Assembly (NCBI RefSeq): GCF_900108045.1
Contig: NZ_FNUK01000007.1
Coordinates: 1 to 64,000 of the forward strand
Source: Caloramator fervidus
GTDB lineage: Bacteria > Bacillota > Clostridia > Clostridiales > Caloramatoraceae
Direction of reading: 5' to 3'
Length of the DNA stretch: 64,000 bases
The notes under the pieces are model-generated. The model saw only the letters and a program-made list of their open reading frames with translations. It was not told the origin of the DNA and made no database searches. A program made the translations under genes and the position numbers. This document shows, in pieces, positions 25,579-34,828 of this stretch (position 1 is its first letter; each line of letters starts with the position of its first letter).

Positions 25579-25600
25579 TGTAAAGTAAAAATACTTTACA
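25579..25600. promoter_or_regulatory. 22-bp palindrome between divergent promoters
   Basis: TGTAAAGTA, AAAA, TACTTTACA: perfect 9-bp arms. It lies about 18 bp upstream of the asp23 -35 and 50 bp upstream of the rpmB -35. There is no gene end nearby, so it is not a terminator. Its form suits a dimeric regulator, but I do not recognise the motif. Confidence 0.45.
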
Positions 25601-25649
25601 AAACTTCAAAGACATTATATAATATTTATTGTAGTTATCCGGTCTTGTA

Positions 25650-25678
25650 TTGCAATGCTTTCTAATTTCTGTTAAAAT
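25650..25678 (+). promoter_or_regulatory. sigma-A promoter of rpmB
   Basis: TTGCAA, 17 nt, TAAAAT, with about 49 nt to the rpmB ATG. It is the best promoter match in the 239-bp divergent region. Confidence 0.65.
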
Positions 25679-25727
25679 AGTATAGGTTGTAAATAAAGTT
25701 TTGTTGTTAAATTAAGGAGGTGCCACA

Positions 25728-25919
25728 ATGTCAAGAAGATGCGAAATATGCAATAAAGGTTTAGTTTTTGGTATTCAATATAGCCATTCTCATCGTAGAA
25801 CAAATAGAACTTGGGCTCCAAATCTTAAAAAGGTAAAAATAATATTAAACGGAGCTCCAAAGAGAGTTTACGTTTGCACAAGATGTTTACGTTCTGGCAA
25901 AGTTCAAAGAGCATTATAA
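25728..25919 (+). CDS. rpmB: 50S ribosomal protein L28
   Basis: This 63-residue protein begins MSRRCEICNKGLVFG and contains SHSHRRTNRTWAPNL, the bL28 signature. Two cysteine pairs, CEIC (5-8) and CTRC (50-53), mark the zinc-containing form. The start is set by a strong AAGGAGGTG site. It is a single-gene unit with its own promoter and terminator, on the strand opposite to its neighbours. Confidence 0.98.
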   Translation: MSRRCEICNKGLVFGIQYSHSHRRTNRTWAPNLKKVKIILNGAPKRVYVCTRCLRSGKVQRAL

Positions 25920-25922
25920 AAA

Positions 25923-25948
25923 AATGTGCTGCAAAGCACATTTTTTTT
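25923..25948 (+). terminator. terminator after rpmB
   Basis: An 8-bp stem AATGTGCT/AGCACATT with a GCAA tetraloop is followed by a run of T. It starts 4 nt after the stop codon. Confidence 0.92.
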
Positions 25949-25961
25949 GTGGCAAGTTAAC

Positions 25962-25991
25962 AATAAGGGTAGGCTTTAGCCTACCCTTATT
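25962..25991 (-). terminator. terminator after the 54-residue membrane protein gene
   Basis: A 14-nt perfect inverted repeat (AATAAGGGTAGGCT and its complement) overlaps the stop codon of the small gene. The arm ends in CCCTTATT on the plus strand, so it may serve both directions. Confidence 0.7.
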
Positions 25992-26151
25992 TATTAAGAA
26001 AATACCAAGCAACACAAATCAAACCACAACCTATCAAAAGTATCCATATCCAAAATGGAATTATTATTACCAACATCATCCCTACGCCTATTCCTAATAT
26101 AATAAAAGCAATTATATCTATTATTTTTATTTTTAACTTACTTTTAAGCAT
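25987..26151 (-). CDS. 54-residue hypothetical membrane protein
   Basis: The ORF starts MLKSKLKIKIIDII. It has one or two tightly packed hydrophobic segments (residues 10-31 and 32-52) containing PFWIWILLIGCG, and ends FLNK. ATG is preceded by TTTAGGTGAGT, and the stop is embedded in a good terminator, so it looks like a real gene. I do not recognise the family. It occupies the place between thiN and rpmB where B. subtilis has the 26-residue SpoVM, but the sequence is unlike SpoVM (no amphipathic KFLGGIVR-like helix). A TATAAT lies about 50 nt upstream on the same strand. Confidence 0.7.
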   Translation of the reverse strand: MLKSKLKIKIIDIIAFIILGIGVGMMLVIIIPFWIWILLIGCGLICVAWYFLNK

Positions 26152-26235
26152 ATACTCACCTAAATTTAAATTGATTTAAACTACTTAAAAACCTTTAATT
26201 CATTATATGATACAAACAAAACTTTTGACATCCTT

Positions 26236-26871
26236 TCATATTTTTTTAAAAACCAAAACTCTTCCTTTAGAAACTTTAATGTTACATCTTTCCTTAATCA
26301 TTACATTAGAAACTCCTAGCGCTCTTCCAAAACAAAGATCAGTATTATTAAGTTCATATTTTAAACCGTCAGAGAACAACCCCCTAGCATCTCCATTAAT
26401 CGGTAATAATGAAATAATATCTCCTATTTTCCCTTCTATGCTTATATAATCCTTACACAAGTAAATATAAAATTCATCAGTAACTATATATCCAAATACT
26501 CCTTTTTCTAAAATAAAGTTTAGCAAATGTATATTAGCTAGTGTATGATCAATTCTACCTCCTATGCCTCCTATTAAACAAATTTTTTCAGCACCTAATT
26601 CAATAGCTTTATTAATGCAGAGTTCTGTATCAGTATAATCTTTTTCAACAGGATATTTAATTATTTTTACACCTAATTTTTGATAGTAAGATAATATCTT
26701 ATTATCAATAGAATCAAAATCTCCAATTAAAAAATGAGGAATAATGCCTAAATCGTAGGCATAATTCCCTCCACTATCAGCACATAATATAATGTCACAA
26801 TCTTTCAATTCCATTTTTAATAAATTCTCATTAGAAAGCCTTCCATAATTAAATATCACTACTTTTTTCAT
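26236..26871 (-). CDS. thiN: thiamine pyrophosphokinase
   Basis: ThiN transfers pyrophosphate from ATP to thiamine, giving thiamine diphosphate directly. The 211 residues carry family motifs: CADSGGNYAYDLGIIPHFLIGDFDSI near 30-55 and VEKDYTDTELCINKAIELGA near 73-92. LIGGIGGRIDHTLANI follows near 99-114. The ATG at 26871 lies 1 nt beyond the rpe stop, behind GGTGAG. Last gene of the long yicC-to-thiN operon; no strong terminator follows before the next small gene. Confidence 0.94.
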   Translation of the reverse strand: MKKVVIFNYGRLSNENLLKMELKDCDIILCADSGGNYAYDLGIIPHFLIGDFDSIDNKILSYYQKLGVKIIKYPVEKDYTDTELCINKAIELGAEKICLIGGIGGRIDHTLANIHLLNFILEKGVFGYIVTDEFYIYLCKDYISIEGKIGDIISLLPINGDARGLFSDGLKYELNNTDLCFGRALGVSNVMIKERCNIKVSKGRVLVFKKI

Positions 26872-26872
26872 T

Positions 26873-27526
26873 TTACTCACCAATTTCTTTAAACTTCTTT
26901 ATAGTTTCTGTAACATTGTGAGAATTAAAAATAGCTGAACCTGCAACAATAACATTTGCTCCTGCCTTAACAACATCTTTTAAATTATTTAAATTAATAC
27001 CTCCATCAACTTCAATGTCAACCTTTAAATTTCTTTCTTTTATAACTTTTTTAATTCTTTCTATTTTTTTCAAAGCCGAAGGTATAAATTTTTGCCCTCC
27101 AAATCCTGGATTAACACTCATTATTAACACCATATCAATTTCATCTAAAACATAATCAAAAACTTCTAAAGGAGTAGCAGGATTAATTGCAACACCTACT
27201 TTTTTCCCAAAAGATCTTATAAGATTAATAGTTCTATTTAAATGAACACATGCTTCAGCATGGACTGTAATAATATCAGCTCCTGATTTAGCAAATTGCT
27301 CTATATATTTATCAGGTTCTGTTATCATCAAATGAACATCAAATACCAAATTTGATAAAGGTCTAATTGCTTCTACAACAAGTGGTCCAATAGTTATATT
27401 AGGAACAAAATGTCCATCCATTATATCAATATGAACATAGTCTGCTCCTGCATCTTCTATAAGTTTTATTTCTTCTCCCAATTTACTAAAATTAGCTGAA
27501 AGAATAGATGGTGCAAGCTTTATCAT
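26873..27526 (-). CDS. rpe: ribulose-phosphate 3-epimerase
   Basis: Rpe interconverts ribulose 5-phosphate and xylulose 5-phosphate in the pentose phosphate pathway. This 217-residue TIM barrel begins [18 protein letters not shown]. It has the metal-binding [14 protein letters not shown] (33-46), [12 protein letters not shown] near 65 and [13 protein letters not shown] near 136, and a phosphate loop near VAGSAIF. The start overlaps the rsgA stop by 4 nt (ATGA), so the two are translationally coupled. Confidence 0.97.
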   Translation of the reverse strand: MIKLAPSILSANFSKLGEEIKLIEDAGADYVHIDIMDGHFVPNITIGPLVVEAIRPLSNLVFDVHLMITEPDKYIEQFAKSGADIITVHAEACVHLNRTINLIRSFGKKVGVAINPATPLEVFDYVLDEIDMVLIMSVNPGFGGQKFIPSALKKIERIKKVIKERNLKVDIEVDGGINLNNLKDVVKAGANVIVAGSAIFNSHNVTETIKKFKEIGE

Positions 27527-28404
27527 CTGTTAGTCCTCCTAGCTTCAAAAATTTCATTTAAAAATTCTAAATAATTTTCATATCTTGACCTAGATATATT
27601 GCCTAATTCAACATTTTGTATAACCGCACATCCTTTTTCCTTAACATGCAAACAACTCGAAAACTTACATTCTGTAAGATAATCCCTAAATTCTCTAAAA
27701 TCAAATTGTAATTTATGAGGTTCAATAAACGATAAATCCAATACTGAAAAACCTGGTGTATCAACAAGATAAGTTTCATCACTAATTCTAATCAATTGAG
27801 CATGCCTTGTTGTATGCCTTCCTCTACCAATTTTTTCACTAACACTTCCAGTTTGCATAACAACTTTATCTTGGAGACAATTAAAAAGTGTAGACTTCCC
27901 TACGCCTGAAGGTCCTGCAAAAACACTAATCTTGCCCTTTAAAAAATCTTTTAATTCATCAATACCTTCTTTATTTAAAGCATTAGTTTTTATAACTTTA
28001 TAACCTGCTTGCGAATATATCTTATTTACTTTTTCAAATATTCCATCGTTATCTAAATCTGATTTATTAAAACACAATATACAATCTAAATTATTTTCTT
28101 CTACATGAACCAACAATCTATCAAGTAAAGTAAAACTAATATCTGGCTCTTTTAAAGCAAATACCACTACAACTTGATCTACGTTTGCAACTGGGGGTCT
28201 TATAAGCTGAGACTTTCTTTCTTTTATCTCTTTTATAAACCCTTGTCCTGAACCTATAACCTCAATTACAACTTTATCTCCAACTAAGGGAACAATATTA
28301 TCCTTTCTAAACTTTCCTCTTGCTCTACATTCTATAGTCTGACCATCAGGTAATTCAACATAATAAAATCCTGCAATTCCTTTAACAATTATACCCTCTT
28401 GCAT
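27523..28404 (-). CDS. rsgA: ribosome small subunit-dependent GTPase RsgA
   Basis: RsgA releases immature 30S subunits and checks their decoding centre. The 293 residues show the circularly permuted GTPase order: OB domain (about 1-68), NKSD (113-116), then P-loop GPSGVGKST (164-172), then DTPGFS near 210. A C-terminal zinc finger contains [14 protein letters not shown]. It lies between prkC and rpe, as in B. subtilis (cpgA), where it is a substrate of the PrkC kinase encoded next door. Confidence 0.96.
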   Translation of the reverse strand: MQEGIIVKGIAGFYYVELPDGQTIECRARGKFRKDNIVPLVGDKVVIEVIGSGQGFIKEIKERKSQLIRPPVANVDQVVVVFALKEPDISFTLLDRLLVHVEENNLDCILCFNKSDLDNDGIFEKVNKIYSQAGYKVIKTNALNKEGIDELKDFLKGKISVFAGPSGVGKSTLFNCLQDKVVMQTGSVSEKIGRGRHTTRHAQLIRISDETYLVDTPGFSVLDLSFIEPHKLQFDFREFRDYLTECKFSSCLHVKEKGCAVIQNVELGNISRSRYENYLEFLNEIFEARRTNR

Positions 28405-28418
28405 AATTCCCTCCTTTA

Positions 28419-30098
28419 TTATTCATTATTATTATTTTCTTGTTCTTGTAAAGAATCATCTAATTTATTTACAACAACATCTATAACTGTTCCTTGTTTA
28501 ACTTCAACTCCATCAGCAACACTTTGCATTATTATTTGTCCATCCTTATAATTGGGATCATATCCATATTTTACATCCCCACGCTTTAAACCTAAAGATT
28601 TTAAAACACTATCAGCTTGACTTAAGGTCATACCAAGTATATTAGGAACTTTTACTATTTTTATCTGTGGGCCTTCACTAATAACTAAATTAATTGATGT
28701 TCCTTCCTTAACGCTCATTCCATGTTCAGGTGACTGACTAATAATACATCCTTTAGGAATAGTATCGCTATACTGTTTATCAATATTTCCTATAGTTAAT
28801 TTATTATTTCTTATTAATGTTTCAGCAGAAATTAAATCTAACCCTTTTAAATCAGGAACAGATATTAATTTTGGTCCCGAGCTTATTATAACTTTAACTA
28901 CAGTATTTTCTTTTACAGTCATACCTTGTTCTGGAATTGTAGAAATTACAGTCCCTTCAGGTAAATCACTATTTTGAGTGGAATCAATCTCCATAATCAA
29001 GTTGTTTTCAGATAATATTTTCCTTGCTTGCTCTTGAGACATACCAACTACATTAGGAACCTTTACATCCTTAACTGCAAAAAACTTATTAAATGCATAA
29101 TATCCAAATGCAGCAATTATAATAAAAATTAGTAATATATATCCTAATAGCCATATATTACGCTTTCTTTTAGTTTTTGACTTTATCTTATCTAATTCCT
29201 CATTAATACTTTCATGAGGAATAATTCTAGTTTTAGCTATATCATCATTATTATTATACAAAGATGAATGAGGATTTTGTAAAGCCCTATTAATATCTTC
29301 TAATAATTCTTTTGCATTTTGATATCTTTTTGTCATATCCTTTTGCATCATCTTAACTACTATATCATTAACAGCTTGAGGAATATTAGGTTCAAAATGT
29401 AATGGCTCTACAACATCATCTTGAATATGTTTTAATGCTATTGTTATAGGACTTTCAGCATCATAAGGAGGTCTTCCTACTAACATTTCATATAATACAA
29501 CTCCTAAAGAGTAAATATCTGTTCTGTGATCACTAAATCCACCTCGAGCTTGTTCAGGAGATAAATAGTGAACAGATCCTAATACTTTTCCAGTATTAGT
29601 TACTGTATTAGCTGTTGAAGCCCTTGCTATTCCAAAATCAGTAACTTTAACAATATTATCTTCTGTAATTAAAATATTATGGGGTTTAATATCTCTATGA
29701 ACAACTCCATTTTTGTGGGCATGATCTAATGCTAAAGCTATTTGATATGTTATTTTTAAAGCTTCGTCATACTTAATTTTTCCTTTTTCTTTTATATAAT
29801 CTTTTAATGTTTTTCCTTTAATGTATTCCATTACTATATAATTTAAGCCTTCATCTTCACCTACATCATAAATACTAACTATATTAGGATGGGATAAACT
29901 AGCAGCAGCTAAAGATTCTCTCTTAAACTTTGATACAAACTCAAAATCAGTAGCGAATTCTGGCCTTAAAATTTTTACTGCTACATATCTATTTAATGTA
30001 AAATCTTTTGCCTTATATACTAAGGCCATTCCTCCATCTCCAATTTTTTCTAATAGAATGTATCTATTATTAAGTATCTTGCCGCTAAATTCATTCAT
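28419..30098 (-). CDS. prkC: membrane Ser/Thr protein kinase with three PASTA domains
   Basis: The 559 residues contain a Hanks-type kinase domain (about 10-270) with HRDIKPHNIL and DFGIARA, one transmembrane helix (about 316-338, LLGYILLIFIIIAAFGYY), and three extracellular PASTA repeats from about 345, 413 and 482, each starting V(K)VP(N/D). PASTA domains bind muropeptides, so the kinase senses the cell wall and, in spores, germination signals. Its start codon overlaps the stop of the phosphatase gene prpC (ATGA), the classic kinase-phosphatase pair. A basic juxtamembrane KSKTKRKR precedes the helix. Confidence 0.97.
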   Translation of the reverse strand: MNEFSGKILNNRYILLEKIGDGGMALVYKAKDFTLNRYVAVKILRPEFATDFEFVSKFKRESLAAASLSHPNIVSIYDVGEDEGLNYIVMEYIKGKTLKDYIKEKGKIKYDEALKITYQIALALDHAHKNGVVHRDIKPHNILITEDNIVKVTDFGIARASTANTVTNTGKVLGSVHYLSPEQARGGFSDHRTDIYSLGVVLYEMLVGRPPYDAESPITIALKHIQDDVVEPLHFEPNIPQAVNDIVVKMMQKDMTKRYQNAKELLEDINRALQNPHSSLYNNNDDIAKTRIIPHESINEELDKIKSKTKRKRNIWLLGYILLIFIIIAAFGYYAFNKFFAVKDVKVPNVVGMSQEQARKILSENNLIMEIDSTQNSDLPEGTVISTIPEQGMTVKENTVVKVIISSGPKLISVPDLKGLDLISAETLIRNNKLTIGNIDKQYSDTIPKGCIISQSPEHGMSVKEGTSINLVISEGPQIKIVKVPNILGMTLSQADSVLKSLGLKRGDVKYGYDPNYKDGQIIMQSVADGVEVKQGTVIDVVVNKLDDSLQEQENNNNE

Positions 30099-30820
30099 CT
30101 CCCATCCTCCTTTCTTGCAATAACAACAGAAATGTTATCCGATCCTCCTCTTTCATTAGCCATCTCTATTAAAGCTTCTACAGCATTTTCTTTTTCTTTC
30201 TTTACTATTTCAAAAATTTCCTCATTAGTCAAATACGAAGTAAGACCATCTGTGCAAAGAAGAATTAAATCATCTTTATTAATCTCAACCTCCGTGATAT
30301 CTACAACAATATTTTCCTCTAAACCAATTGCCCTTGTAATTAAATTTTTTTGTGGATGAGTTTGAGCCTCTATCTCAGTTATTGTTCCATTTTTTACTAA
30401 TTGTTGAACATAAGAATGATCTTCAGTTAGTTTTTTTATTCCATCATCATTAATTAAATAAGCTCTACTATCTCCTACATGTCCAATATACGCTTTATTC
30501 GAAAGCATAAGACAACATGTTAATGTTGTTCCCATACCATTTAATTGTTGCATGCTTTTTGACTTTTCAAATACTTCATTATTTGCTTTTAACATAGCAT
30601 CTCTAAGAAGCTCAGATTTATCTTCATATTCATTATAATATCTAAATATAAATTCCCTTAGAGCTATCGCTGCCGTTTTACTTGCAATTTCTCCAGCATT
30701 ATGTCCTCCCATGCCATCTGCAACAGCTATTAAAACATAATTATTAGATTTTAAAGTAACAATATAATCTTCATTTAATTTTCTTGTCTTGCCTATATCA
30801 GTTTTACATTTAATATACAC
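30095..30820 (-). CDS. prpC: PP2C-type Ser/Thr phosphatase PrpC (Stp)
   Basis: The protein reverses PrkC phosphorylation. Its 241 residues have the PPM motifs: VADGMGGHNAGEIAS (33-47), GHVGDSRAYL near 114, LLCTDGLTSYL near 187 and GGSDNISVV near 223, with the metal-binding aspartates all present. The start is inferred as GTG at 30820 behind GGGGTGG. It follows rlmN with 11 nt between them and is coupled to prkC. Cytoplasmic. Confidence 0.96.
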   Translation of the reverse strand: MYIKCKTDIGKTRKLNEDYIVTLKSNNYVLIAVADGMGGHNAGEIASKTAAIALREFIFRYYNEYEDKSELLRDAMLKANNEVFEKSKSMQQLNGMGTTLTCCLMLSNKAYIGHVGDSRAYLINDDGIKKLTEDHSYVQQLVKNGTITEIEAQTHPQKNLITRAIGLEENIVVDITEVEINKDDLILLCTDGLTSYLTNEEIFEIVKKEKENAVEALIEMANERGGSDNISVVIARKEDGR

Positions 30821-30831
30821 AAAACCACCCC

Positions 30832-31851
30832 TTAAGTGATGTATCTTCTTCTTAATTGTCCACAGGCGGCATCTATTTCTGTTCCTAATTCCCTTCTAAT
30901 TGTAACATTAATTCCATTTTTATCTAATATGTTTTTAAATATTTCTATCTTGCTTTTTTCAGGTCTTTCAAAATTTCTCTCACTTACTGGATTAACTGGA
31001 ATTATATTAACGTGGCACAACAAGCCTTTAAGCTTTTTTGCTAATTCCTCGGCATGTTCAATAGAGTCATTTATTCCTTTTATCAGAGCATACTCAAATG
31101 TAATTCTTCTATTAGTTTTCTCAATATAATATCTACATGCTTCTAATAAATCTTCAAAACTATATCTATAAGCAATAGGCATTATTTTTTTTCTAACTTC
31201 ATCATTAGGAGCATGCAAAGAAATAGCTAAAGTTATTTGTAATTTTAAATCCGCTAACCGTTTTATCTCAGGAACTAATCCACATGTTGAAATTGTAATA
31301 TGCCTCATTCCTATATTCAATCCTTCTTTACTGTTGACAATTTGCAAAAATTTTATAACATTATCAAAATTATCTAGTGGTTCGCCTGTTCCCATAAGAA
31401 CTATGTTAGATAATTTTATATTTTGATCTTTTATTATGGTTAATACTTCTCCTAACATTTCACCTGCAGTCAAATTTCTAAGTTTACCACCAATAGTAGA
31501 AGCACAAAAAATACATCCCATACTACATCCTGCCTGAGTAGAAATGCATACTGAGTTCCCATATGAATAACGCATTAAAACCGCTTCAATTAAATTACCA
31601 TCTAAAAGTTTAAGCAAATACTTTACTGTCCCATCTGACGACTCTTGCTTATTTACTATTTCCATGTTTTTTATTAAAAAAACTTCCTTTAACTTTTCTC
31701 TCAACTTTTTAGGTAAATCTGTCATTTCTTCAAAATTTTCAACACCTAAATTTATCCATTTGTAAATTTGCTTAGCTCTAAATTTTTGTTCTCCCATTTG
31801 AATTATTGTATCTTCAAGCTCCTTTAACGTCAAATCTCTAATTTGTATCAT
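30832..31851 (-). CDS. rlmN: dual-specificity 23S rRNA/tRNA adenine-C2 methyltransferase RlmN
   Basis: RlmN is a radical SAM enzyme that methylates A2503 of 23S rRNA and A37 of some tRNAs. From the ATG at 31851 it has 339 residues. The cluster motif CSMGCIFC lies near 107-114. MGTGEPLDNFDNV is near 153, and the C-terminal EIDAACGQLRRR holds the methyl-carrying cysteine. GGTGAT precedes the chosen ATG; the longer reading starts earlier, inside the rsmB end. It lies between rsmB and prpC, in the conserved order. Confidence 0.95.
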   Translation of the reverse strand: MIQIRDLTLKELEDTIIQMGEQKFRAKQIYKWINLGVENFEEMTDLPKKLREKLKEVFLIKNMEIVNKQESSDGTVKYLLKLLDGNLIEAVLMRYSYGNSVCISTQAGCSMGCIFCASTIGGKLRNLTAGEMLGEVLTIIKDQNIKLSNIVLMGTGEPLDNFDNVIKFLQIVNSKEGLNIGMRHITISTCGLVPEIKRLADLKLQITLAISLHAPNDEVRKKIMPIAYRYSFEDLLEACRYYIEKTNRRITFEYALIKGINDSIEHAEELAKKLKGLLCHVNIIPVNPVSERNFERPEKSKIEIFKNILDKNGINVTIRRELGTEIDAACGQLRRRYIT

Positions 31852-31856
31852 AACTA

Positions 31857-33191
31857 TCACCACAACCTTTTTAATTTACATATAAAAAATCCATCAGTAT
31901 CATGTAAATTGGGATATAATCTTAAATAATAATCATTTTTTATAAACAATTTATCACAAACAAAATTACTTATGTCAACTAATTCAAAATTCTTATTTTC
32001 ATCCAAAAAATCTTCTATTATATCTTCATTTTCTTCTTTTGTAATTGTACATGTACTATATACAATTTCTCCACCAATTTTAACATACTTCGAAGCATTA
32101 TTTAACAACACTTTTTGAATCTTCGTCAATTCAAAGATATCTTCTTCTTTTATATTCCACCTAATTTCTGGTTTCTTTCTTAAAAGTCCTAAACCAGAAC
32201 AAGGTGCATCTAGCAAGATCTTATCAAAGCTATCATTTAATTCTTCCATATACACAGTTGCATCTTTTAAAACAGGCTTTATTATATTAATACCAAGCCT
32301 TTTAGCATTATCTAAAATTAGATTTATCTTATGTTTATATATATCAAAAGCAACTATTTCACCTTTATTTTTCATAAGCTGTGCCAAATGTGTCGTTTTT
32401 CCTCCTGGAGCAGCACACATATCTAAAATTTTTTGACCAGGTAATGGATTTAATACCTTTGATGTTAACATAGAACCTTGATCTTGTATAAAAAAAAGTC
32501 CTTCAATGAACTCAGGAACCTTTTCTAAATGTCCAATATCCTCTAATATTAAACATTCTTCTAAAATACCATCATATACCTTAATACCCCTATTTAAAAG
32601 TTTTTCTCTTAAATTATCCTTTGATATTTTTAAAGTATTAACTCTTATAGTAAGCTTAGGCGGCTGATTATTTGCCATCATTAATTCTTCTAAAAATTCT
32701 TGATTAAATAATTTGGTAAAATACCTTACAAGCCATTCTGGATGGGAATATTTAATTGACATAAACTTTATAGGATCACTCTCATTTATTACGTTAAAAC
32801 TTTCTTTATTTCTTAGTATATTTCTTAAAACACCATTAACAAAACCAGATAATTTGGGAAATTTTGCTTTACAAATATCTACAGACTGGTTTACAGCTGC
32901 AAAATCTGGTATTTTGTCCATAAAAAAAATCTGATAAACAGCTATTCTTATACAATTCAATGCCCATAAATTAACAGTATCTATATTTCTATTTAAAAAA
33001 GATTGAATAAAATAATCTATCCTTAATTTCCATCTAACAGTTCCATATAATACCTCAGTAGCAAAAGCTCTATCAAGAGAAGTTAAATCATATTTTTTAA
33101 AATACTGATTTAATTTAATATTGGAAAAAGCTTTGTTTTCCTCAATTTCAGTAAGCACTTTAACAACAATGAATCTTGCCTTATCCTTCAT
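31857..33191 (-). CDS. rsmB: 16S rRNA (cytosine967-C5)-methyltransferase RsmB
   Basis: The 444 residues have an N-terminal NusB-like RNA-binding domain (about 1-140) and a C-terminal Rossmann methyltransferase domain. The latter has the SAM motif DMCAAPGGKTTHLAQ near 257-271, the catalytic DAPCSGLGLLRKKPEIRW near 325-342 and YSTCTITKEENE near 385. The two catalytic cysteines (in APCS and STCT) are present. ATG follows AGGAGG(A)GCGT. Gene order fmt-(yugP)-rsmB-rlmN follows the Bacillus pattern. Confidence 0.96.
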   Translation of the reverse strand: MKDKARFIVVKVLTEIEENKAFSNIKLNQYFKKYDLTSLDRAFATEVLYGTVRWKLRIDYFIQSFLNRNIDTVNLWALNCIRIAVYQIFFMDKIPDFAAVNQSVDICKAKFPKLSGFVNGVLRNILRNKESFNVINESDPIKFMSIKYSHPEWLVRYFTKLFNQEFLEELMMANNQPPKLTIRVNTLKISKDNLREKLLNRGIKVYDGILEECLILEDIGHLEKVPEFIEGLFFIQDQGSMLTSKVLNPLPGQKILDMCAAPGGKTTHLAQLMKNKGEIVAFDIYKHKINLILDNAKRLGINIIKPVLKDATVYMEELNDSFDKILLDAPCSGLGLLRKKPEIRWNIKEEDIFELTKIQKVLLNNASKYVKIGGEIVYSTCTITKEENEDIIEDFLDENKNFELVDISNFVCDKLFIKNDYYLRLYPNLHDTDGFFICKLKRLW

Positions 33192-33200
33192 ACGCTCCTC

Positions 33201-33887
33201 CTAATCTCTATCCCTTGTAATAAATAAAAGTCTCAAAAGCTGAGATATAGCCATTAAAGTTGCAGCTACATAAGTAAGGGCAGCAGCATTTAATACCTTC
33301 CTAGCGCCTCTAATTTCATCATCAAATAAAATACCATTTGCATCGAGTTCAACAAGTGCCCTCGAACTTGCATTAAATTCAACTGGCAAAGTTACTATTT
33401 GAAATAATACAACCGCAGTAAAAAGTAAAACTCCAAGCCTTGCAAGCCCCATAGCCCCTATAAATAATCCTAATAAAATCAATATCCATGATAAATTTGA
33501 ACCTATATTAGCAACAGGGACTAATGAATTTCTAACAATTAAAGGAGTATATCCTACTTGATGCTGTATAGCATGCCCTGCTTCATGGGCTGCAACTCCA
33601 ATTGAAGCTATTGAATTACCATAATAAACATCCTCAGACAATCTTAATACCCTTTGAGAAGGATCATAATGGTCTGTAAGCCTTCCTGGTATAACAATAA
33701 TAGGAACATCATAAAGTCCATTTCTATCAAGAATAATTCTTGCTGCCTCAGCTCCTGTCAATCCTCTTAAAGATCTTACCTTAAGATACCTTGAAAAAGT
33801 AGCTTGAATTTTAGTTTGGGCATAAAAAGTTAATAAAAGAGCAGGTATTAAAAATACAAAGGTAGGATCATAATAACCAAAGTACAT
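33201..33887 (-). CDS. YugP-type membrane zinc metallopeptidase
   Basis: The 228 residues match the DUF/neutral zinc metallopeptidase family of YugP. The zinc site HEAGHAIQH is near residues 101-109, and hydrophobic helices surround it (N-terminal FVFLIPALLLTFYA; WILILLGLFIGAMGLA; GVLLFTAVVLFQI). The third ligand is probably the Glu of ALVELDANG. The physiological substrate is unknown. Its insertion between fmt and rsmB is common in Clostridia but absent from B. subtilis. ATG follows AAGGAGG. Confidence 0.9.
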   Translation of the reverse strand: MYFGYYDPTFVFLIPALLLTFYAQTKIQATFSRYLKVRSLRGLTGAEAARIILDRNGLYDVPIIVIPGRLTDHYDPSQRVLRLSEDVYYGNSIASIGVAAHEAGHAIQHQVGYTPLIVRNSLVPVANIGSNLSWILILLGLFIGAMGLARLGVLLFTAVVLFQIVTLPVEFNASSRALVELDANGILFDDEIRGARKVLNAAALTYVAATLMAISQLLRLLFITRDRD

Positions 33888-33898
33888 AATTATCCTCC

Positions 33899-34828
33899 TT
33901 ATTTTAATAATTTACCTTTTTCTAATTTATGCCCATTCAAATAAGCTTCAACACTCATTCTTTTACCACCAACTTCTTGAAGTTCTGTTATTATTAAAGT
34001 TCCTTTTTGGCAGGCTACTTCTATTCCATCTTTTGACACATTTAATATCCTTCCAGGTTGTTCACATATATTATTATTTCCAATTTTAATTTTCCATATT
34101 TTTATCATGTTATTATCATAAAAAGTATAAGCTCCTGGCCAAGGTAAAAGCCCTCTTATTAAATTATATATCTTCTCATTTTCTTGATTCCAATTAATAT
34201 GTCCCATTTCTTTATTAAGCATAGGTGCATAACTTGCTAACCTATCATCTTGTTTTTGTGGAAATATTTCTCCCTTTTCAATTTTTTCTAAAGTCTCTAA
34301 AAGAAGATCTGCTCCAAGCTCCATAAGCCTATCATGCAGTTCTCCAGCAGTTTCATCTTCTCTTATATCTATTTCTCTTTTCAACAACATATCTCCTGTA
34401 TCTAAACCTTCATCCATAAGCATAGTTGTAATACCTGTCTTTTTAAATCCATTTATAATAGCCCAATTGATAGGTGCTGCACCTCTAAGTTGTGGTAAAA
34501 GTGAAGCATGAACATTTATACATCCATATTTAGGTAAAGTAAGTATATCTTTAGGTAATATTTGACCATAAGCAACAACAACAATAACATCAGGATTAAA
34601 ACCTTTTATTATGTTTATAACTTCCTCATTATTTTTTAATCTTTCAGGTTGATAAACAGGAATATCATGCTTTATTGCAACTTCCTTTACAGGAGTAAAT
34701 TGAACTTTTTGTCCTCTTCCTCTTGGTTTGTCCGGCTGAGTAAATACGGCAACCACATCATGTTTATTAATAAGCTTTTGTAAAGTAGGAACAGCAAAAT
34801 CTGGTGTTCCCATAAATATTACTTTCAT
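33899..34828 (-). CDS. fmt: methionyl-tRNA formyltransferase
   Basis: Fmt formylates initiator Met-tRNA using 10-formyltetrahydrofolate. The 309 residues show the start [19 protein letters not shown] and the formyl-binding and catalytic region [20 protein letters not shown] (about 106-125). The hallmark [10 protein letters not shown] is near 147, and the C-terminal OB-like tRNA-binding domain starts near 205. The start overlaps the def stop by 4 nt, so formylation and deformylation genes are coupled, as in most bacteria. Confidence 0.97.
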   Translation of the reverse strand: MKVIFMGTPDFAVPTLQKLINKHDVVAVFTQPDKPRGRGQKVQFTPVKEVAIKHDIPVYQPERLKNNEEVINIIKGFNPDVIVVVAYGQILPKDILTLPKYGCINVHASLLPQLRGAAPINWAIINGFKKTGITTMLMDEGLDTGDMLLKREIDIREDETAGELHDRLMELGADLLLETLEKIEKGEIFPQKQDDRLASYAPMLNKEMGHINWNQENEKIYNLIRGLLPWPGAYTFYDNNMIKIWKIKIGNNNICEQPGRILNVSKDGIEVACQKGTLIITELQEVGGKRMSVEAYLNGHKLEKGKLLK

